Shown one piece after another: positions 44,060-53,652 of a DNA stretch of 64,000 bases; the stretch's first letter is position 1, and each line of letters begins with the position of its first letter. The notes under the pieces were generated by a model. The model saw only the letters and a program-made list of their open reading frames with translations, was not told the origin of the DNA and did no database searches. Made by a program: the position numbers and the translations under genes. Source of the stretch: CAVRUD01 sp963849635 (GTDB lineage: Bacteria; Chloroflexota; Chloroflexia; Thermomicrobiales; UBA6265); contig CAWKIA010000028.1 in assembly GCA_963849635.1 (NCBI GenBank), positions 124,001 through 188,000 on the forward strand, given 5' to 3'.

Positions 44060-44882
44060 CTAGGCTCCGCGGCCCGCGACGAACGAGATTCCGTGATAGG
44101 TCTTCTCGGCGCCGTGTTGGGTGACGACCGAGAGCGCGCCTTTCGGCACCCGCGCACCCGCTCCCGAGTGGAATTCGAGCTGGGCCCCGTCCCTGGTCGT
44201 GGTCTCCCCGCTTTGGTCGAGGAGGTAGATGTCGCGGGCGAACTCCTGCTTGACGTACTCGCGGGATTGACCCGGGAGCATCGTCAGCAGATCGTAGAGT
44301 TCGGTCAGCGGCACGATTGCCCCTGGAAGTCGCTCGGCTTTGCGCTCGATCGCGACGCGGTAGGTCGCGTACAACGAGGCCAGGAAATCGGCCGGGCGAA
44401 AGCGGGGCGGGCGCTTCTGCAGATCTCGTAGATGGCGGACGAGCACACTTGGGCGAAGGCGACGCTCTCGCTTCCGATCGATCAGGACAGCGCGGTCGCC
44501 GGGCAAGACCCGGATCAGCGCCGGGTAGCAGTAGAGCCGGTTGTCCAGCTCCGAGATCCTGACCCCATCCGCCGTCGCCTGCTCGATCAGCTCGCGACTG
44601 AACGCCCCGCTTTGCAGGTGGTGCTCTTCGTCGAACCGCCAGCTTTCTCTGAGGCTCGCTACCTGCTGATCGAGCGTGGAGATACCCATGTCGCGCGGTC
44701 TCGACCGCGGAGTGCCAGTCCCGCACCTGGCCCAAGCGGGCGGCGCCCTGGGCCCGCTTGAGCGCTTTGACTAACCCGGTCGCCGCCTTGAGCGCCGCCT
44801 CGGCATCCGCTTCCGCCGCCGCGAACGCGTCCTCGATGCGGCCGTTAGCGGTTTGGTGGTTCTGGTGGCTTTGATCAGTCAT
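44060..44882 (-). pseudogene. Leader gene of the module: helical/coiled-coil protein, frameshifted
   Basis: About 273 residues after repair. The N-terminal frame gives an Ala/Glu/Lys-rich, coiled-coil-like helix (DAFAAAEADAEAALKAATGL). The second frame (44060-44689) begins MGISTLDQQVASLRESWRFD and contains RISELDNRLYCYPALIRVLP, LVRHLRDLQKRPPRFRPADF and TYHGISFVAGRGA. Removing one base near 44695 joins the two. The family is not recognised. It is the first gene of a run of minus-strand genes that overlap or nearly touch, and its promoter should lie in the 300-base gap to its right. It may be the module's sensor or scaffold. Confidence 0.6.
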
Positions 44883-45185
44883 GGATGGATGCGTGTACTC
44901 CCCTGTCAGGATTGCGCCGAATGGAGACGTTTACGCTCTCAAAGTATACCCAAGGTGCGGGATGTCTACGGTTGGCTACTGGCCCATGACGCTTTTTGGA
45001 CCTCTTGTAGGGTGCAGGGCTTGCCCTGCCCAATTCCGCGTACGCGTGGCCGGGCAGGGCAAGCCCTGCACCCTACCAGCCGGATATGTCAGCAGTTGAC
45101 GACTCACAGACTACCGGGGCCTCGACCCAGAGGGCCGCCGTGTCGTCGCCGAAACGCCGGGCATCCACGTAGCGTGTGCTCCGTG
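44883..45185. other. Intergenic region with a long palindromic repeat
   Basis: A 303-base gap between the module leader gene and the ABC permease gene, both on the minus strand. It holds the 25-bp inverted repeat at 45007-45076 and should contain the leader gene's promoter. Nothing else stands out. Confidence 0.45.
45007..45076. repeat. 25-bp perfect inverted repeat (MITE/REP-like)
   Basis: Arms 45007-45031 and 45052-45076 are perfect complements with a 20-base spacer holding a palindrome CGCGTACGCG. Each arm can also fold on itself (GCAGGG...CCCTGC). The start GTAGGGTGCAGGG resembles the GTAGGGGCGGACC start of the repeat at 16738-16859, so the two may belong to related families of small inverted-repeat elements. 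Confidence 0.8.
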
Positions 45186-46110
45186 CTAGGCGAGCGGGTC
45201 AACGACTCTGCGCGCCCAGGCGCCCACCAGGTTCAAAGAGAGGACCGCGAAAAAGATGGCCAAGCCCGGAAAGGTGACGAGCCACCACGCGGTGGTGATG
45301 TAGGGCCGCCCGCCCGCCAGCGACTGCCCCCAGGATGGGGTGTCGAGGGGCAGACCCAGCCCGAGGAAGCTCAGGGTGGCCTCCGCGAGCATCAGACTCG
45401 CCGCCTCCAGGGTCGCCAGGACGATCAAGGTCGGCAGCACATTTGGAAGCAGATGGCGGGACATGATCCAGGCGCCGCTGGCGCCGCTGGCGCGGGCGGC
45501 TTCGACGAAGGGCTGCTCTCGCTCAGTCAGGACCGATGCTCTGGCCACGCGCGCATAGATCGTCCAGCGGGTGACGGCCAGCACCAGAATGAGGTTCCAG
45601 ACGCCGGAACCGAGGGCGTACAGCACCACGATCGCGAGCAGGAGGGCCGGGAAGCTCATCTGCAGGTCGACGGCGCGCATCGCAACGGAGTCGAACGCCC
45701 CACGCCGGTACCCGGCGATGGCGCCGACAGCGGTCCCGAGGACACCGGCGAACAGCACACCAGCCGCCGCCACGCTAAGCGAGACCCGAGCGCCGTGGAT
45801 TAGCCGGCTGAGCACGTCGCGGCCGATGAAATCAGTCCCGAGGAGATGCGGCACCGACGTATCGCTCTCAGCTTCGGTGAGCGGCGGTTGGTTGCGCAGC
45901 ATCAGACTCTGCCCGTCCGGATCGAACGGCGCGACCACGGGAGCGAAGACGGCCGACAGCACCAGAACGACCAGGAACAGTGCGGCCGAGAACGCAAGTC
46001 TGTCCGCCGCAAGCGATCGCAGCGTCGCGGATAGCCGAACGGCGAGTCGGTAGCGCCTCGCCGGACCGCTCCAGTCCGCTCTGGGTACGCGCCGCGCTGG
46101 CGCGCATCAT
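45186..46110 (-). pseudogene. ABC transporter permease (DppC/OppC type), frameshifted near the start
   Basis: About 307 residues after repair; the inner-membrane permease of a peptide/nickel-type importer. It contains LLGTDFIGRDVLSRLIHGAR and ARVARASVLTEREQPFVEAARASGAS-type EAA-loop sequence near AARASGASGAWIMSRHLLPN, then LGLGLPLDTPSWG, all conserved in DppC. The first start in this frame is a GTG inside the first transmembrane helix, which is too late. The true N-terminus (MMRASAARTQSGLERS, ATG at 46110) is in another frame that joins near 46060. The ATG overlaps the upstream permease stop (ATGA). Confidence 0.82.
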
Positions 46111-47024
46111 CGCACGCGCACCCGTGGATCGAGCACCGTGTAGAGGATGTCGACGAGGAGATTGATCGCGACGATGAGCGTCGCCAGGGCCACGACACAG
46201 GCGACGATGAGCGGCAGGTCGCGCCGCTCGATTGCCTGGATGAGCAGGGAGCCGATGCCCGGCCACCCGAAGATGGTCTCGATCGAGACCGCGCCGGTCA
46301 GCAGGGCGGCCGTTTCGTCACCAGCGATCGTGATGACCGGGAGCGCGGCATTGCGAAGCGCGTGACCGACCACTACGGTCCGCTCCCGCAACCCTTTGGC
46401 GCGGGCAGTGGTGACGTACGCCAGGCGGAGTTGCGCGCCCAGGCCGTCGCGGATCATCTGGGTCAGCCTGCCCATCGGCCGCGCCGCGAGCGCGATCGCC
46501 GGCAGCACCACGAAGCTCGGCCCCCCATAGCCGGAGGTGGGTAGCAGATCAAACTCCACCGCGAACAGCGAGATCAGCATCAGCCCAAGCCAAAAGTCCG
46601 CGATGGAGACGCCGCCGAAGCTGATCACGGTCGACAGGCGTTCGGCCGCCGAACCGGGCTTGAGAGCCGAGATAAGGCCGAGCGCCAACGCCGGGACGAT
46701 CGCGAATCCGAGCGTGGCCGCGACGAGGTAGAGCGTCCTCGGCAGCCGGTCGAGGACGACGTCGCGCGCCGGAACCCGCTGCCAGAGGGACTCGCCGAAA
46801 TCGCCCCGCGCCGTGTCGGTCATGTATCGTGCGAACCGCTCGCCCAGCGGATCATTGAGGCCAAGGCGCTCCCGCAGGGCATCGGCCTGCTCCTCGCTCG
46901 CCTCCGGGCGCAGCATCAGCCGGGCCGGATCGCCGATCGCGTTCGTGATGAAGAACACGACGGCGACAAGCCCGACGATGACGGCGGCTGAATAGGCGAA
47001 CCGCTGGATCAGGTACCCGGCGAT
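46107..47024 (-). CDS. ABC transporter permease (DppB/OppB type), start uncertain
   Basis: About 305 residues. Conserved DppB features are the first transmembrane helix with FFITNAIGDPARLMLRPEAS, the sequence LRERLGLNDPLGERFARYM, ARDVVLDRLPRTLYLVAATL and the EAA loop near LAYVTTARAKGLRERTVVVG. The usual N-terminus starts about 20 residues before FFITN (AGYLIQRFAYSAAVIVGLVA), but the only standard start in the frame is a GTG at 46958 inside helix one. A non-standard ATC at 47024 with AAGGACG upstream, or an indel just after an ATG at 47044, would explain it. It lies between the binding protein and DppC genes; no ATPase subunit lies in the window. Confidence 0.82.
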   Translation of the reverse strand: MAGYLIQRFAYSAAVIVGLVAVVFFITNAIGDPARLMLRPEASEEQADALRERLGLNDPLGERFARYMTDTARGDFGESLWQRVPARDVVLDRLPRTLYLVAATLGFAIVPALALGLISALKPGSAAERLSTVISFGGVSIADFWLGLMLISLFAVEFDLLPTSGYGGPSFVVLPAIALAARPMGRLTQMIRDGLGAQLRLAYVTTARAKGLRERTVVVGHALRNAALPVITIAGDETAALLTGAVSIETIFGWPGIGSLLIQAIERRDLPLIVACVVALATLIVAINLLVDILYTVLDPRVRVR

Positions 47025-47094
47025 GGGCGTTCGTCCTTTCCCATGTCACCGGCGCCGCCGAGAGCGGGCGGGCACCGTTGGCTTTCAGGCCAAG

Positions 47095-48715
47095 TCAGGC
47101 GAGTGAAATCTCCTTGACCAGCATGAAGCCATCCAACCGGGGTTCCCAGACGATGTCCGCGGACGTGCCGTAGAGGAACGCGAGGTGGATGATTGGGATG
47201 ATCGACTTGCCCTCGTTAAACACCCGGGTGACCTCAGCGAACGCCACCGCGCGCTCGTCGCCGGTCAGGGGGTTGGCCGCGTCGATGAGCGCGTCGACCT
47301 CTGGGTCACAGTAGCTGGCCACTCCGCCGCTGCATCGGTACCAGCTCGCCGCTGTGAGGCCAACGTCCATCAGCTCGTTCCCGTGGGAGAGCGTGGCGAT
47401 CCAACCACGGTCGGCGGGGATCTCGTCGTAGGGCAGGATGAACTGTTCTTGATAGGCGGCGTGCTCGATGATCTCGGCCGTCACGTTCAAACCGATCTCA
47501 GACAGGGCACCGGCTACATACTGCCCCAGCTCCTCGGCCCGGAGGTACGACCCGCGTCGAATCGCCACGACGAGCGGCGCCGACACGTCGACGCCCTCGG
47601 CGGCGGCGGCCTCGACCAGCGACTTCGCCTGCTCTGGGTCGTATGGGGTCGGCTGAAGGTCGGCGTTGTATCCGAGCGCCGACGGCCCCACGAGCTGGGT
47701 CGCTACATCGCCGCTGCCGAATAGTGAATCGACCACCTGCTGGGTGTCGATCGCATGAGCGATCGCCTGCCGCACCCGGAGGTCGGCGAGCGTGGGATGC
47801 GGCGTGTCGAGCCGCAGCGGCACGGTTTCGACGCTCAGCGCCTCCTTGCACACCGGAGCGGTGCCACACTCGTCTGGTCCCAGGAACCGCGCGATCTGGA
47901 CCTCGCCGGCCGTGACCTGGGATGCGCGCACGGCGGACTCCGGTCGCCAGACGTAGGTCACCTCTTGAATTGATTGGGCGCCGTGCGCGTCTTGCGCGCT
48001 GTTGCCCCACCACTCCGGGTAGGCCTCAAGTCGGATCGAGTCACCTCGCGCCCACTCCGCGAAGCGGTACGGCCCGGTTCCGACCGGGCTATCGACCAAC
48101 GATTCGGGATCCTCCTGGATTTGCTGCATGCTCGGCAGGGTGCCGAAGTAGAGCGTGGCCGGCAGGGTCGGGTCGGGCTCGGCGGTCTGGACGTCGAGGG
48201 TATATTCGTCGACCGCGCTCGCGGTAATCTGCGGAGCCCATGAACTGGGCGATGTCAAACGCGTTGTCGGGCGACCAGGTGTAGTTGACGCCGAACGCCG
48301 CGACTTCCGCGTTCAGAGCTTCGCCGTTATGGAACGTCACGCCCTGCCGGAGGGTGAACCGGATCGTCCGCTGGTCCAACCACTCCCAGGCGGTTGCGAG
48401 TTCGCCGACGAGTTCGTTCGTGACGGGATCGCGGTTGAGCAGCGCCTCGTTCGTGTTCCGCAGCACTGGATGCCCGTCAATACTGAAGGCATTCCACCAC
48501 TCGAGCGTTGATGGCTCCGCGGCCAGGGAGATCGTGATCCCGCCCGAGGGACTCGCCCCCTGTGCTCCAGCGCCGCGGGTGAATCCGGTGTTCGTGCCGG
48601 AGAGTGCCGCCGCTGCCGCGGCCCCGGCAGCCGCCCGCCCGAGGGTTCTCCGCGAGAATCGGGACAACAGGTGACCGTGCGCGCGAACGAGACGTCGAAG
48701 ATCACGATCCGACAT
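47095..48715 (-). pseudogene. Peptide/nickel-type ABC substrate-binding protein, frameshifted
   Basis: About 539 residues after repair, a family 5 solute-binding protein. It starts with a twin-arginine-like leader (FSRRTLGRAAAG then an Ala-rich helix), so it may be Tat-exported. The first part shows EPSTLEWWNAFSIDGHPVLR and RFTLRQGVTFHNGEALNAEV; the second shows ESLVDSPVGTGPYRFAEWAR and LRVRQAIAHAIDTQQVVDSL. The frame breaks near 48240. The ATG at 48715 has GAGGAGG eight bases upstream. The operon order is binding protein, DppB, DppC, and it should import an oligopeptide or similar cargo powered by ATPases encoded elsewhere. Confidence 0.85.
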
Positions 48716-48838
48716 GGACAAACCTCCTCGGGACACCGAGGTTTACGCTCCAAAGGTACCAATGCAGTTATTCTCTACTTATCGATCAAGAACGTCAATA
48801 ACACCAACCCGCCTGGCGGTTGGGAGGCCGGAAGTGCC

Positions 48839-50068
48839 CTAGCGCGAGATCGTCAACTCCGTGTCATTGCCGTACGAGCTCGAGTCGATCCAGAGCTGAT
48901 CGTCGAGGATGCGGCGGGCGCGGAATGGGCTCATCTCCAGCAGCGATGAAGCGCCGGTGGTAATCCACTGTGCCAGGCAGATGCCGATCGCCGGGGAGGT
49001 CTTGAACGAGGTGCCGCTGTCGCCGGCCATCACGAACAGGCCCGGAATCCCGGGGATCTGGTCGATGATCGGGTGCCCGTCCGGGCTGCCCATCACCATC
49101 CCGGCCCAACAGCCACGCATCTGGGCATGGGCATAGGCCGGGAAGCGCGCCGCCAGGGCACCGCGGGCCATCTCGACGAAGGCCGCTTCGGCGGTCTCCT
49201 CGTAGGTGTCGGGATCGTGCGGCCTGGACCCGCTCTCGACGCCGATCAGTGTCGAGGCAAGGCCTTCCGGCCGGAACCAGGATCGTTGGGTCGTGTCGAT
49301 GACGACACAATGGCGGCGGCGGGGATCGACTTCGGGCGGCTGGCGGAAGACCACGACCTGAATCCGGCGGGGCACGAGCTTCAGGTCGACATCGAGCGGC
49401 ATCAGCAACCTGTCCGCCCAGGCGCCGCCAGCGAGCACGACGGTGCTGGTCGCGATGGTTCCCCGGTTGGTCGAGACGCCGGTGACCCGGTCGCCCTCGG
49501 TCAAAATCTCGATCGCTTCGGTCTCGGGGCAGATCGTCGCCCCGCCCGCCTGGGCGGCGGCGATAAAGCCGTACAGCGTGCCGACGGGATCGGCGAAGCC
49601 GGAGTTCGGCTCGTAGGCGCCATAGGTCAGGTCGTCCACCCTCAGTAGCGGCTCGATCTCGGCCAGCTCGGCGGCGGAGACGACCTGGGTCTCGATCCCG
49701 ACACCTTGCAGGGCGGAGACGTTGGCCCGCAACGCTCCCTCAAACTCAGGCGCCACAACTTGGACGAAGCCCGGAGCCTCGAACCCAGGCGAGCCATACC
49801 CGACCTCCGCGTCCCACTCGCGGAAGATCCGCAGGCTCTCCCTCGTCAGAATCGCTTCGTGGGTGTTGGCGTAGTGACAGCGGACGAGGGCTCCTGACTT
49901 GCCCGTGGCGCCGGCCCCGAGTTGCCGCCGCTCCAGCAGGACGACGTCTTTGATCCCGTGTTTGGTCAATTGGAATGCGGTCGAAGCACCGTTGACCCCG
50001 CCGCCGATGACGACGACCTCGGCGGAAGAGGGAAGTGGCGTCTGAGCAATCGCGGCGGGCTCTGCCAT
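48839..50068 (-). CDS. DAO-family FAD oxidoreductase (sarcosine/glycine oxidase-like)
   Basis: A 409-residue flavoenzyme. The FAD-binding motif VVVIGGGVNGASTAFQLTKHG is at about 17-37, GAGATGKSGALVRCHY near 52-67 is the Ser/Gly-rich FAD contact, and the C-terminus has GLFVMAGDSGTSFKTSPAIG, which fits the sarcosine oxidase beta-subunit group rather than classic D-amino-acid oxidase. It should oxidise an amine or N-methyl amino acid, passing electrons to oxygen or a partner. The ATG at 50068 has AAGGAG six bases upstream. It lies directly upstream of the ABC importer genes on the same strand (124 bases), suggesting it metabolises the imported compound. It is intact. Confidence 0.88.
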   Translation of the reverse strand: MAEPAAIAQTPLPSSAEVVVIGGGVNGASTAFQLTKHGIKDVVLLERRQLGAGATGKSGALVRCHYANTHEAILTRESLRIFREWDAEVGYGSPGFEAPGFVQVVAPEFEGALRANVSALQGVGIETQVVSAAELAEIEPLLRVDDLTYGAYEPNSGFADPVGTLYGFIAAAQAGGATICPETEAIEILTEGDRVTGVSTNRGTIATSTVVLAGGAWADRLLMPLDVDLKLVPRRIQVVVFRQPPEVDPRRRHCVVIDTTQRSWFRPEGLASTLIGVESGSRPHDPDTYEETAEAAFVEMARGALAARFPAYAHAQMRGCWAGMVMGSPDGHPIIDQIPGIPGLFVMAGDSGTSFKTSPAIGICLAQWITTGASSLLEMSPFRARRILDDQLWIDSSSYGNDTELTISR

Positions 50069-50225
50069 CAAATTCTCCTTGGCAATCAGGGCCGGACAAT
50101 CTCGCCAGCCTATCCAGGAATGCGGCCGCTGGCAAACCAACGGTGAGCAACACGCCCACCTCGGCTATGCTGATCAACGCCGCCCCTCATGTTGGGCCAC
50201 ACGTACGACGCCGAGTTGGACGGTC

Positions 50226-50571
50226 ATGTCAGACACCATGCCACCCGAAGCCCCGCCCGATCCAATCGAAGAGCTCATCGACTTCCTCACGCCCGCCGTC
50301 ACCGACATCTTGCTCCGCCTGGAGGCGGACGAGTTCACGACTATCGACTTCATCGAGGTGCTCAAGTCCGATCCTACCGCCAACGCCGCCTTCGAAGAGG
50401 CGGTACGGCTCTGGGGAGAGCAGGATCGCTACTCGCGGATGGTCGTCCACGGTCAGGTGATCCCGCTCATCCTGCGCCGCTCGGGACTCGTCGATTGGGT
50501 CGGGTACGGCGCACGGCCAGGCCGACGACTATGCCGTCCCCGCCTGGTGGCGCCTGCGCACCGGACAATGA
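50226..50571 (+). pseudogene. Small unknown protein, one frameshift
   Basis: About 115 residues after repair. The first frame gives IEELIDFLTPAVTDILLRLE, DFIEVLKSDPTANAAFEEAV and YSRMVVHGQVIPLILRRSGL; the last part, in another frame, reads AHGQADDYAVPAWWRLRTGQ and ends at 50571. The two join near 50505. The aromatic, acidic C-terminus is much more protein-like than the arginine-rich tail of the open frame. No family is recognised. It lies between divergent oxidoreductase and convergent-directed ftsH, alone on the plus strand. Confidence 0.6.
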
Positions 50572-50921
50572 TGGCGAGGATTCGTCGAACTTTACCTTCG
50601 CCTCGGTAAAGAGCCGGGCAATCAGCGTACAATGACCTTGGCATGGGGCACGATGGGATCCATCGTGTCTCCCGTACATGTGGCGGAGGTTTCGGGCGCT
50701 TCCCGAGCGACGAGCCATCGTGTGTGAGGACGGAGCACTGGTAAGGCGGTTTGGCGTCGGTTGTTGACCGGATCCCAACTGCTCACATGTGCCGCATCGC
50801 CTGGTCTCCCGGTCCGAGCGCTCCGCGACTTCGGACTGGATGACCGCAAATTCCCCACGGACTCCCGGCCCTATGGACGATTCGGCGGCCGGGACCAACC
50901 TACCAGCGAAATGGAAGGCAG
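50572..50921. other. Region upstream of ftsH
   Basis: A 350-base gap before ftsH. It contains small palindromes such as GATGGGATCCATC near 50652 and a TTGACC hexamer near 50764 that could belong to a promoter, but no matching -10 is evident. Open frames across it are shadows. No riboswitch or other structured leader was recognised. Confidence 0.35.
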
Positions 50922-53095
50922 ATGCAGCAACCGAACGGGAACAAGCCCTCCCGCAACCCCCTCCGCGGCAATGACCGCAACCAGGAGGGCGGAAAGCAGG
51001 GCCAGGGACAAGGTAAGGGCAAGCCAGACGCGCCGCGCCGCCCCCGCATTCCAACATGGATCGTCGGCGTCCTCATTCTCGGCCTCCTGGGCTGGAACGC
51101 GTGGCGGATCTTCGGGCCGGACGACGGCGAATCCCGCATTACCGTGCCGTACTCCGTCCTCGTCGCCCAGGTCGAGGCAGGCAACGTCGCCGAGGTAACA
51201 ATCTCCGACACCCACGTCAACGCCGATCTCAATCAGGAGATCGTCTTCGATTCCGACACCAACCAGGTCGTCACTGACGCCCCCTCGGATCCCCCCTCCT
51301 CATTCAAGGAGGACACCGAGATTCGGGCGGAGATGCCCCCCGCGACCGACATCAGCGTCTCGCTCCTGCCGGTCCTGGAGGAGCAGGGCGTTACCATCAC
51401 AGGCAATCATGACAGCGGATCGATCTGGACAAGCATTCTGATCAGCTTCTTGCCGTTCCTGCTCTTCCTCGGCCTGATCATCTTCATGGGTCGCCAGATG
51501 ACGCGCGGCCAGCAGAATGTCTTCGGCTTCGGCCGTAGCCAGGCGCGCCAGAACGATCCGGAGCGGCCGCAGGTCACCTTCGCTGATGTTGCGGGTGAGG
51601 ACGAGGCGAAGCAGGAACTGACGGAAGTCGTCGACTTCCTTCGCAACCCGGCCAAGTACCACCAGCTCGGCGCCCGCCTGCCGCGCGGCGTGCTCCTCGT
51701 CGGCCCTCCAGGCACCGGCAAGACCCTGACCGCCCGCGCGGTCGCCGGCGAAGCTGGCGTGCCCTTCTTCAGCATCTCCGCCTCGGAGTTCGTCGAGATG
51801 TTCGTCGGTGTCGGCGCCAGCCGCGTCCGCGATCTCTTCGAAAAGGCCAAGGCGACACTCGCCGGCCATCATCTTCATCGATGAACTCGATGCCGTTGGC
51901 CGGCAGCGATTCGCCGGTCTCGGCGGTTCGAACGACGAGCGCGAGCAGACGCTGAACCAGCTCCTCGTCGAGATGGATGGCTTCGACACGAATGTCAGGA
52001 AGTGATCGTCATGGCGGCGACCAACCGGCCCGACGTGCTCGATCCCGCCTTGCTGCGCCCGGGCCGGTTCGACCGTCAGGTGACTGTCGGTCTGCCCGAC
52101 CGGAAGGGGCGCGAGGCGATCCTCGCGATCCACTCTCGTGGCATTCCGGTCGCCAAGGCGTCGAACTGCGCATCGATCGCCCGAGTCGACGACCGGCTTT
52201 TCCGGCGCCGATCTCTCCAACCTCGTCAACGAAGCGGCGCTGACCGCCGCACGCCGGAACCGCAAAGAGATCATGACGGCCGATTTCGAGGAGGCGCTCG
52301 ACAAGATCCTTCTCGGCACCACGCGCGGCGGCCTGATGAACGCGCAGGAGCGCGAGGTCGTCGCGTACCACGAAGCTGGCCACGCGCTGGTCGCCCACTT
52401 CACGCCGGGCTCCGATCCGCTCCGCAAGGTCACCATCGTGCCGCGTGGCCGCGCCGCTCGGCGTGACCGATGCACGATGCCCGAAGAGGACCGCCACAAC
52501 TACAGCCGCACCTATCTGCTCGGCCGGCTGGCGATGGCGCTCGGTGGCCGTGCAGCCGAGATGATCGTCTACGACGAAGTCACGACCGGCGCTGAGAGCG
52601 ATCTCAAGGAGGCCACCGCACTGGCGCGCCGGATGGTCGGCATCTGGGGCATGAGCGATGAGGTCGGCGCCGGTTTACCTGGGCGCCGGCGAGGAGCACG
52701 TCTTCCTTGGGCGCGAGATCACCCAGGACAAGGCCTTCTCCGACCCACCGCCCAGCGGCTCGACAAAGCCGTTCGCGAGATGGTCGAGGGCGCGCTCTCA
52801 CGGGCGCTCGACCTGAACCGGCGCTACCGCAGGCAGCTGGATGCCCTGGTCGCCGCCCTGCTTGAGCGGGAGACGCTGGATCTGTCCGAGGTTCAGGAGA
52901 TCTTCGGCCCGGCCGACGCCCCTGGCGACGATCCGGAGGTCGGCATCTCGCCCCAGCAGCCCGCTACCCGCCAGCAGGGCGCCACGCCGGTGAGCACCGG
53001 CGCGACAACCATCGGCTCCGGAGCGGGCGCTCCGTCCAATCTCGGTCAGCCCGCCGGTAACCAGTCGGCCGAGCCAAAACTCGTCCGACTCCTGA
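50922..53095 (+). pseudogene. ftsH: ATP-dependent zinc metalloprotease FtsH, many indels
   Basis: A membrane AAA+ protease that degrades misfolded and short-lived membrane proteins. It has a hydrophilic N-terminus, a first membrane helix (43-61), a periplasmic domain, a second helix (168-190), Walker A GPPGTGKT (261-268), then downstream AIIFIDELDAVGRQRFAGLG, TNRPDVLDPALLRPGRFDRQ, HEAGHALVAH (the zinc HEXXH motif) and the C-terminal protease part. The reading frame is broken at about 51860, 52000, 52160-52200 (three places), 52455-52480, 52672 and 52745; several pairs compensate each other. All conserved blocks are present between them. The probable end is the TGA at 53093-53095, just before a strong hairpin; the open frame runs further to 53337. 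Confidence 0.85.
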
Positions 53096-53118
53096 CCTCA
53101 ATTCAATTCATATTGACG

Positions 53119-53157
53119 CGCCGCCCGCCGGTATTCCGGCGGGCGGCGTTGTCGTTC
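53119..53157 (+). terminator. Intrinsic terminator of ftsH
   Basis: A 13-bp GC-rich perfect stem (53119-53131 with 53136-53148) has a TATT loop and is followed by TTGTCGTTC. It lies right after the probable ftsH stop, which supports the end chosen for that gene. Confidence 0.75.
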
Positions 53158-53333
53158 ACGGGATCATCGTGCGACTACATTGACGACCGGGTTGCGCTCC
53201 ACCAAGATGCTCGTATCCAGGTCTCCGGCGAGGTTGCCGGGCCAAGAGTGAACGCGCCGTCTGGCAAGCAGGTTGGCTGGGAACCGTATGCCGACATCTC
53301 CTGCATCGAGCCCAGAATCCGGAACCCGCGCGC

Positions 53334-53652
53334 ATGAATCCAACGCCACTGGTCGCTGGGCGTCGTGCGGACCTTCCCCCACAGCCGACTCCGTTCATCG
53401 GACGAGAGGCAGAGATCGAGGCGATCTGCGCGCTTCTTCGTCGACCGGATGTCCGCCTCGTGACGCTGACCGGGCCGGGCGGCTCCGGCAAGACCCGAAC
53501 ATCGATCGAGGTCGCGACCGCACTTGAGGGCGATTTCGATGCCGGTGTGCGGTATGTCTCGCTCGCGCCGGTGGGCGATTCAGGGCTGGTTGGCTCGCCG
53601 ATTGCCAACGATTAGTGGGTCACCGGGGTGGCGGATGACAACGGGGCACCTC
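53334..53652 (+). pseudogene. 5' fragment of a STAND/LuxR-type regulator, cut by an insertion
   Basis: A fragment starting MNPTPLVAGRRADLPPQPTP, then FIGREAEIEAICALLRRPDV and Walker A TGPGGSGKTR, as at the start of the LuxR-type ATPase regulators. The frame continues YVSLAPVGDSGLVGSPIAN, then meets a stop codon at 53613-53615, after which VTGVADDNGAP follows in the same frame, as would be expected of the intact protein. The gene resumes after the transposon (55068-55136) and then ends. It is a broken regulator whose remaining parts flank the IS1380 element. Confidence 0.7.

Noticed and set aside
38667..44882. A complete BREX system
   Set aside because: Only BrxC/D-like and helicase-like proteins are visible; PglZ, PglX-type methylase, BrxA/B and BrxL are absent from the module and its flanks.
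51840..52760. Programmed ribosomal frameshifting in ftsH
   Set aside because: Many shifts in both directions without slippery sequences or pseudoknots; errors or decay are far more likely.
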